The notes beneath the pieces are model-generated. The model saw nothing but the letters and a program-made list of their open reading frames with translations. It made no database searches and was not told the DNA's origin. A program made the translations under genes and the position numbers. 64,000 bases of DNA from Streptomyces lanatus (GTDB taxonomy: Bacteria; Actinomycetota; Actinomycetes; Streptomycetales; Streptomycetaceae), in contig NZ_BNBM01000006.1 of the NCBI RefSeq assembly GCF_014655715.1, forward strand, positions 124,001 to 188,000. The letters run 5' to 3'. Shown here in pieces: positions 59,089-64,000 of this stretch (its first letter is position 1; the number at the start of each line of letters is the position of its first letter).

Positions 59089-59343
59089 GTGCCGAAGTCA
59101 CGTATCCGCAAGAAGGCCGACTACACGCCGCCGTCGTCGAAGCAGGCGACCGCCATCAAGCTGACCAGCCGCGCCTGGGTCGCGCCCGTGATGCTGGCCA
59201 TGTTCATCATCGGCTTGGCCTGGATCGTCGTCTTCTATGTGACCGATGGTTCGCTGCCCATCGACGCGCTGGGCAACTGGAACATCGTGGTGGGCTTCGG
59301 CTTCATCGCGGCCGGGTTCGGCGTCTCGACCCAGTGGAAGTAG
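59089..59343 (+). CDS. crgA: Cell division protein CrgA
   Basis: An 84-residue protein with two membrane helices (APVMLAMFIIGLAWIVVFYV and NIVVGFGFIAAGFGVS) after a basic start (PKSRIRKKADYTPP). It matches CrgA, which in Streptomyces restrains FtsZ-ring formation in aerial hyphae and in mycobacteria bridges FtsZ, FtsQ and PBPs. GTG 59089 follows AGGAGAG. Near-origin location beside the PknB cluster is conserved. Confidence 0.95.
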   Translation: MPKSRIRKKADYTPPSSKQATAIKLTSRAWVAPVMLAMFIIGLAWIVVFYVTDGSLPIDALGNWNIVVGFGFIAAGFGVSTQWK

Positions 59344-59633
59344 CGGCCACCTCACGGTGAACGTAGCTCTGCCCAGGGCTATCCGCTGAGTTATCCACAG
59401 CCGTTTTCCACAGTGGGGAAAAAGAACGACGATCTGTGGATAACCCATCGAGTGTTGACGCCGGTGTGACGGAACTACCGGTCCGAAGCAAGCGATCGAA
59501 AACCTGTTCGCCCCCTGTCTGACCTGCAGAAACGCTGGTCGATGACAGGGGGCACAGTTGTTTCTGCACAGCGCGCACAAGATCCGCCACACGCTGTGGA
59601 CAACAGGGGGGCTCAGGTGGATGAAGGGCCTGC
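59344..59633. other. Intergenic region with DnaA-box-like sequences
   Basis: A 290-base gap without a gene. DnaA-box-like 9-mers: TTATCCACA (59391), TTTTCCACA (59404), TGTGGATAA (59435) and TGTGGACAA (59595, complement of the Streptomyces consensus TTGTCCACA). It is AT-richer than its surroundings, with AAAAAG at 59419. There are too few boxes for oriC; a DnaA-titration or regulatory site is possible. Confidence 0.5.
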
Positions 59634-60464
59634 TCAGGTGAGCTGGACCGTCCTCAGCACGGTGATCAGGACGACCACGGCCAGCACCAGGGCGCATGTG
59701 CCGTACTGCACCAGCGTCCGGCGTTCCCGTGGGGCGTGGACCATGGCGTAGCCGATGATGACGCCGGCGACCAGGCCGCCGATGTGTGCCTGCCAGGCGA
59801 TGTTGCTCCAGCCGAAGGTGAGGATGAGGTTGATCACCAGCAGGGCGATGATCGGCCGCATGTCGTACTGGAGTCGGCGCATGAGGACCGCGGTGGCGCC
59901 GAAGAGGCCGAAGATGGCGCCGGAGGCTCCGAGGGAGGCTGTGTTGGGGGCGGCGAGCAGGTAGGTGAGGGCGCTGCCGGCGAGGCCTGAGCAGAAGTAG
60001 AGCGCGAGGTAGCGGGCGCGGCCGAGGGCGGCTTCGAGGGGGCCGCCGAGCCACCAGAGGCTGAGCATGTTGAAGGCGATGTGGAAGATGGCCTCGTGGG
60101 TGAACATCGAGGTGATCAGTCGCCAATATTCGCCTTCGGCGACGCCTTCGGTGGGGTTGAAGGGGGCGGGGGGCCAGCTGCCGAGGAGGACCAGGTCGTT
60201 CAGCAGTGAGGTGCTGGTCTTTACGGCGATGAAGACGGCGAGGTTGATCCCGATGAGGATCTTGGTGAGCAGGCGGGGGTCGGCGGTGATGGTGCCGCCG
60301 CGGACGCAGTCGGGGCATTGGAAGCCGACGGAGGCGCTGACCATGCATTCGGGGCAGATGGGTCGCTCGCAGCGGGTGCAGCGGATGCCGGTCTCGCGGT
60401 CCGGGTGGCGGTAGCAGCTGGGCAGGCTCTGGGCGTCCTGCGGGCTGCCTGCCGGCTGGTCCAT
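59634..60464 (-). CDS. Rhomboid intramembrane serine protease with zinc-ribbon N-terminus
   Basis: A 276-residue protein. Residues 17-53 hold Cys/His pairs (CYRHPDRETGIRCTRCERP, CPEC, CPDC) as a B-box-like zinc ribbon. Six helices follow with HxxxN (His128, Asn132 in FHIAFNM), Ser181 in GASGAIFG and His227 in AWQAHIGG, the Ser-His dyad of active rhomboids. It cleaves membrane substrates that are not yet identified. Convergent with crgA across the DnaA-box region. Confidence 0.93.
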   Translation of the reverse strand: MDQPAGSPQDAQSLPSCYRHPDRETGIRCTRCERPICPECMVSASVGFQCPDCVRGGTITADPRLLTKILIGINLAVFIAVKTSTSLLNDLVLLGSWPPAPFNPTEGVAEGEYWRLITSMFTHEAIFHIAFNMLSLWWLGGPLEAALGRARYLALYFCSGLAGSALTYLLAAPNTASLGASGAIFGLFGATAVLMRRLQYDMRPIIALLVINLILTFGWSNIAWQAHIGGLVAGVIIGYAMVHAPRERRTLVQYGTCALVLAVVVLITVLRTVQLT

Positions 60465-60506
60465 GGGGTTCCCCTAGGTCGTTTTGCGCGATGCACGTCC
60501 TCATAC

Positions 60507-60542
60507 ATCGCCCCGCTCATCCTTACGGACGAGCGGGGCGAT
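60507..60542. terminator. Hairpin terminator after the cyclophilin gene
   Basis: ATCGCCCCGCTC and GAGCGGGGCGAT pair perfectly with a 12-base loop, between the cyclophilin stop and the rhomboid start on the minus strand. Confidence 0.85.
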
Positions 60543-60567
60543 TGGTTCCCTGGGGGAGGTGTCGGAC

Positions 60568-61101
<534 letters not shown>

Positions 61102-61427
61102 GATCTGCCTTCCGTTGTCTTCCTGTGACCCCCCGATCCTCGCATGGACGGCGGGTTCCGTCGCCCGGCACTCGTTCACCGGCATGCAACCGGGCGCTTC
61201 TCTGCCAGAAAAGTGGGTGAGTGGGTCCGTGGCGGGGGCGCGTGGCGGCGAACCGTGGCATTGTCGACGACAAGCCACCGTTGAACCGCATTGGTCCGCT
61301 ATTGGGTTTGATCAAGTTATTCGGCACCCATATGCCCGCCCACACATGCCGCGGAGCGCTGCGGCAGGCATGATCCGTAAAAGGGTGGAAAGTCGAATTA
61401 CCGTACGCCACCGAGGAGGAGGATCCC
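61102..61427. other. Divergent promoter region of cyclophilin and DUF5324 genes
   Basis: No gene seen. TTGATC, a 17-base spacer and TATGCC (61308-61336) form a candidate promoter for the rightward gene. Just downstream CATGCC...GGCATG (61346-61373) can fold as a hairpin in the leader. Confidence 0.45.
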
Positions 61428-62141
61428 GTGACCCGCATTGACAGCGTGCGCGCCGCGACCGGCTCGGCGAAGGACAGCGTGCTGCACGCCGCGGAAGTGG
61501 TGGCGCCCTACGCCGACACCGCCAAGGACAGGGCCGCGCAGTATGCGCATGAGGCACGCGTACGGCTGGCGCCGGTGGTGTCGCAGGCCACCGAGCAGGC
61601 CCGTGCCCAGGCCCGTCTTCAGTATGGGGCGCATGTGGCGCCGTATCTGGAGCAGGCACGTTCGCATGTGCCGCCAAAGGTCGACCTGGCCGCTCAGGAG
61701 GCCGCGGTCCGTACGCGCAAGGCGGCTCGTCAGGCCGCTGACTATTCCCGGCCGAGGATCGAGCAGGCGGTGGCCGCGGCCGGGCCCATGAGGGACGAGG
61801 CCACGGCACGTGGTGTGGCTGCGCTGGCGGCGCTGCGTGGGCAGGTCTCGCCCAGGGAGATCGAGAGGCTGGTCCGTAAGCATGAGCGTCGCGCCAGGGC
61901 TGGTCGTGTCGTGAAGGTGCTGGCGGTGTTCGGTGTCCTGGCGGGGGGTGCTTTCGCCGCGTGGAAGTGGTGGGACAAGCAGGCCAATCCGGACTGGCTG
62001 GTGGAGCCGCCGGCTGCGACGGAGGTGCCCGAGTCGGGTCGTCTGACTTCGGTCGACGGCAGTGGCAAGTCGGACCTGGATCCTGAGGTCCAGGCGAAAG
62101 AGGCGGAGGAGGAGGCCGCGCGGCGCGACGAGGGTCAGTGA
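61428..62141 (+). CDS. DUF5324-family protein
   Basis: A 237-residue, Ala/Arg/Gln-rich helical protein. The first 170 residues show apolipoprotein-like amphipathic repeats (ATGSAKDSVLHAAEVVAPYA, KDRAAQYAHEARVRLAPVV). One membrane helix (VLAVFGVLAGGAFAAWKWW) is near residue 175, and a short acidic C-terminus follows. This is the DUF5324 layout; function unknown. GTG 61428 follows GAGGAGGAGG. The gene is followed at once by a strong terminator. Confidence 0.85.
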   Translation: MTRIDSVRAATGSAKDSVLHAAEVVAPYADTAKDRAAQYAHEARVRLAPVVSQATEQARAQARLQYGAHVAPYLEQARSHVPPKVDLAAQEAAVRTRKAARQAADYSRPRIEQAVAAAGPMRDEATARGVAALAALRGQVSPREIERLVRKHERRARAGRVVKVLAVFGVLAGGAFAAWKWWDKQANPDWLVEPPAATEVPESGRLTSVDGSGKSDLDPEVQAKEAEEEAARRDEGQ

Positions 62142-62176
62142 TGTGAGGCCCGCGCCGTCCGGGAGGTCGAACTGTG

Positions 62177-62213
62177 CTGTGGGGCGGAAGACTTGAGGTC
62201 TTCCGCCCCACAG
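62177..62213 (+). terminator. Terminator after the DUF5324 gene
   Basis: CTGTGGGGCGGAAGAC and GTCTTCCGCCCCACAG form a perfect 16-bp stem with a 5-base loop. Confidence 0.93.
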
Positions 62214-62217
62214 CGAT

Positions 62218-62231
62218 GTTTCACGTGGAAC
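62218..62231. promoter_or_regulatory. parS: parS-like site between terminators
   Basis: GTTTCACGTGGAAC, one mismatch from consensus, in the intergenic gap between the DUF5324 terminator and the tRNA-Ala terminator. Confidence 0.8.
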
Positions 62232-62275
62232 AGCGGTGGGTGGGCCGCTGCGAAAACTGAGGCTGATCATGGAAG

Positions 62276-62304
62276 CGCCCTCCGGGAATGAGTCCCGGAG
62301 GGCG
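62276..62304 (-). terminator. Terminator after tRNA-Ala
   Basis: CGCCCTCCGGGA-atgag-TCCCGGAGGGCG, a perfect 12-bp stem, 13 bases past the tRNA 3' end in the minus direction. Confidence 0.9.
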
Positions 62305-62316
62305 TCTGACCTGGGG

Positions 62317-62389
62317 TGGAGCCTAGGGGAGTCGAACCCCTGACATCTGCCATGCAAAGACAGCGCTCTACCAACTGAGCTAAGGCCCC
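62317..62389 (-). tRNA. tRNA-Ala (TGC)
   Basis: A 73-nt cloverleaf. Acceptor GGGGCCT pairs with AGGCTCC, discriminator A; D arm GCTCAGTTGGTAGAGC; anticodon stem CTGTC/GGCAG encloses TTTGCAT, anticodon TGC; T arm GGGGTTCGACTCCCC. CCA is not encoded. Confidence 0.96.
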
Positions 62390-62509
62390 TGAAACGGAAC
62401 GTCCGACCGGAAGTGAAACCCCACCCCGGCGGGCGCCCAGACCAGAGTACCCGGTCGCCCCCCGGATCCCGCAAAAGGATTGGGGGTCCCGGTAAACGAC
62501 CACTCTCCG

Positions 62510-62542
62510 TAAGATGCTCGGCGTGGTTCGCTACAGCGAACC
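62510..62542 (+). promoter_or_regulatory. Promoter and palindromic operator of the HTH gene
   Basis: TAAGAT (62510-62515) is a possible -10 box. GGTTCGCT-ac-AGCGAACC (62525-62542), a perfect 8+2+8 palindrome, lies just after the presumed transcription start and 30 bases before the ATG. It is well placed for autorepression by the encoded HTH protein. Confidence 0.65.
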
Positions 62543-62572
62543 GCGGTTCTGGGGAAGCGATGGGGAGACGCA

Positions 62573-63121
62573 ATGGACGCCGCACAGCAGGAAGCCACCG
62601 CAAGAGCGCGGGATCTGCAGCGGAACTGGTACGGGGAGCCGCTGGGGACGCTCTTCCGTAAGCTCATCGACGATCTTGGTCTCAACCAGGCTCGTCTCGC
62701 GGGGGTACTGGGATTGTCCGCACCGATGCTGTCGCAGCTGATGAGCGGGCAGCGGGCGAAGATCGGCAATCCTGCCGTGGTCCAGCGGGTGCAGTTGCTG
62801 CAGGACTTGGCGGGGCAGGTCGCGGACGGCAGCGTGAGTGCGGCCGAGGCCACCGAGCGCATGGAGGAGATCAAGAAGTCGCAAGGGGGTTCGGTGCTGA
62901 GCAACACCACGCATACGACGAACAGTTCGGGTGCGCCGACGGTCAAGCGGGTGGTCCGTGAGATCCAGTCGCTGCTGCGCTCGGTGGCGGCCGCGGGCGA
63001 CATCATCGATGCCGCGGACACTCTCGCCCCCAGCCATCCCGAACTGGCAGAGTTCCTCCGGGTGTACGGCGCCGGCCGCACCTCGGACGCGGTCGCGCAT
63101 TACCAGTCCCACCAGAACTGA
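62573..63121 (+). CDS. HTH-type DNA-binding protein
   Basis: A 182-residue cytosolic protein. The N-terminal HTH is of the lambda-repressor kind: NQARLAGVLGLSAPMLSQLM then SGQRAKIGNP. The middle is polar with SNTTHTTNSSG, and the C-terminus helical (VVREIQSLLRSVAAAGDIID). Conserved next to the following kinase gene in Streptomyces as I remember it; the regulon is unknown. GGGGAGACGC precedes the ATG. Confidence 0.85.
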   Translation: MDAAQQEATARARDLQRNWYGEPLGTLFRKLIDDLGLNQARLAGVLGLSAPMLSQLMSGQRAKIGNPAVVQRVQLLQDLAGQVADGSVSAAEATERMEEIKKSQGGSVLSNTTHTTNSSGAPTVKRVVREIQSLLRSVAAAGDIIDAADTLAPSHPELAEFLRVYGAGRTSDAVAHYQSHQN

Positions 63122-63297
63122 CGCCGAGGCCCGGTGGTCGAGGGGGTTCGGCAGCCGGGCCGACGGTTCACGTCCTGGGCGGGCACGAGGGGTCGTGCCG
63201 GGGGAGTCCTCGAAGGACGGTCAGCGAGGGGGAGTCGTATCGCTCGTCGTGGGGGAAGCAAGGGGGGTAAGCGGAGGGGGAGGAGCGGCGCACAACC

Positions 63298-64000
63298 ATG
63301 GGTGAGGTCTTCGCCGGGCGGTACGAACTGGTCGATCCGATCGGGCGTGGAGGCGTCGGCGCGGTCTGGCGTGCCTGGGATCATCGGCGTCGTCGGTATG
63401 TGGCGGCCAAGGTGCTGCAGCAGAGTGACGCCCATTCGCTGCTGCGGTTCGTCCGCGAGCAGGCCCTGCGGATCGATCACCCGCATGTGCTCGCGCCGGC
63501 CAGCTGGGCCGCCGACGATGACAAGGTCCTGTTCACCATGGATCTGGTCGCCGGCGGTTCGCTGGTCCATCTCATCGGGGATTACGGCCCTCTGCCGCCC
63601 TCGTTCGTCTGCACCCTTCTCGATCAGCTCCTCGCGGGGTTGGCCGCGGTGCACGCGGAGGGCGTCGTCCATCGGGACATCAAGCCCGCCAACCTGCTCC
63701 TCGAAGCCACCGGCACGGGCCGGCCGCGGCTGCGGCTGTCCGACTTCGGCATCGCGATGCGGCTCGGTGAGCCCCGTCTGACCGAGACCAACCTCGTGGT
63801 GGGAACGCCGGGTTATCTCGCACCCGAGCAACTCATGGGTGCGGAACCGGACTTCCCGGCCGATCTGTTCGCCGTGGGGCTGGTCGCGCTGTATCTGCTG
63901 GAGGGGGCCAAGCCTGACACCAAGGCGCTCGTCCAGTACTTCACCGAGCATGGAACTCCCGGTGCGCCCAAGGGCATGCCGGAACCGCTGTGGCAGGTCG
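63298..64000 (+). CDS. Ser/Thr protein kinase, 3' end outside window
   Basis: First 234 residues of a Hanks-type kinase: GRGGVGAV, Lys 38 in AAKVL, HRDIKPANL, DFGIA and GTPGYLAPEQ. The reading frame runs off the window, so membrane and sensor parts are not seen. The region before the ATG (63122-63297) is purine-rich, AGGAG being 12 bases upstream. Its distance of 176 bases from the HTH gene allows either cotranscription or a separate promoter. Confidence 0.93.
   Translation, partial: MGEVFAGRYELVDPIGRGGVGAVWRAWDHRRRRYVAAKVLQQSDAHSLLRFVREQALRIDHPHVLAPASWAADDDKVLFTMDLVAGGSLVHLIGDYGPLPPSFVCTLLDQLLAGLAAVHAEGVVHRDIKPANLLLEATGTGRPRLRLSDFGIAMRLGEPRLTETNLVVGTPGYLAPEQLMGAEPDFPADLFAVGLVALYLLEGAKPDTKALVQYFTEHGTPGAPKGMPEPLWQV

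Noticed and set aside
59344..59633. Replication origin oriC
   Set aside because: Only four DnaA-box-like 9-mers; Streptomyces oriC has many more boxes and lies between dnaA and dnaN, which are not in the window.

Overview
This window is high-GC actinobacterial chromosome, almost certainly Streptomyces, from the core region a few tens of kilobases to one side of oriC. Support for this: GTG and occasional TTG starts, strong third-position GC, two branched-chain keto-acid dehydrogenase operons with an Lrp-type bkdR, the fhaA-fhaB-pstP-rodA-pbpA-pknB growth-control cluster, class E sortases beside it, crgA, a rhomboid protease, a cyclophilin and further Ser/Thr kinases, in the gene order I remember from S. 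coelicolor (about SCO3800 to SCO3860). Three parS-like sites (GTTTCACGTGAAAC and one-mismatch forms) at 23.4, 57.9 and 62.2 kb agree with an origin-proximal position. I see no prophage, insertion sequence, CRISPR array or complete biosynthetic cluster.

Left part (1-25.7 kb): the end of an acyl-CoA dehydrogenase, an M18 aminopeptidase, small conserved proteins, a nitrilase-fold amidase, a mycothiol-dependent isomerase-like protein, a methyltransferase, an MFS transporter coupled to a GntR regulator, a secreted D,D-carboxypeptidase, the first BCDH operon (bkdA2-B2-C2), two divergent Ser/Thr kinases, the proteasome activator Bpa, a PadR regulator, a low-complexity two-membrane-segment protein, a quinone oxidoreductase, a DrrAB-type exporter, a K+-channel/RCK protein, and moeA plus a MobA-like gene. 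A consensus parS lies across the moeA stop and the channel start.

Middle part (25.8-45 kb): the second BCDH operon (bkdA1-B1-C1) with divergent bkdR, then a TetR regulator coupled to a 3-hydroxyacyl-CoA dehydrogenase and divergent paaN. Matching ACCG-type palindromes in front of bkdA1 and between the dehydrogenase and paaN suggest one TetR regulon for branched-chain and aryl/acyl-CoA breakdown. Next come an overlapping trio (DUF5819 protein, HTTM membrane protein, TrmH-type RNA methyltransferase), an acyl-CoA dehydrogenase under a KstR-like palindrome, a rhodanese, a J-domain-like protein, a DUF2252 protein, an HxlR/azoreductase pair with a clear operator, a GT87-type membrane protein, a DUF1304 protein and tRNA-Leu(CAG).

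Right part (45.5-64 kb): the FHA/PP2C/RodA/PBP2/PknB operon that couples peptidoglycan synthesis to Ser/Thr phosphorylation; a decayed Mrr-type endonuclease gene just after the pknB terminator; a reverse-strand run with three class E sortases, a glutamine amidotransferase and a DUF881 protein; then crgA, a stretch with DnaA-box-like sequences, rhomboid protease, cyclophilin, a DUF5324 protein, tRNA-Ala(TGC), an HTH protein with its own palindromic operator candidate, and the first two thirds of another Ser/Thr kinase that runs off the end.

Family names come from motifs and memory of the families; no database search was possible.
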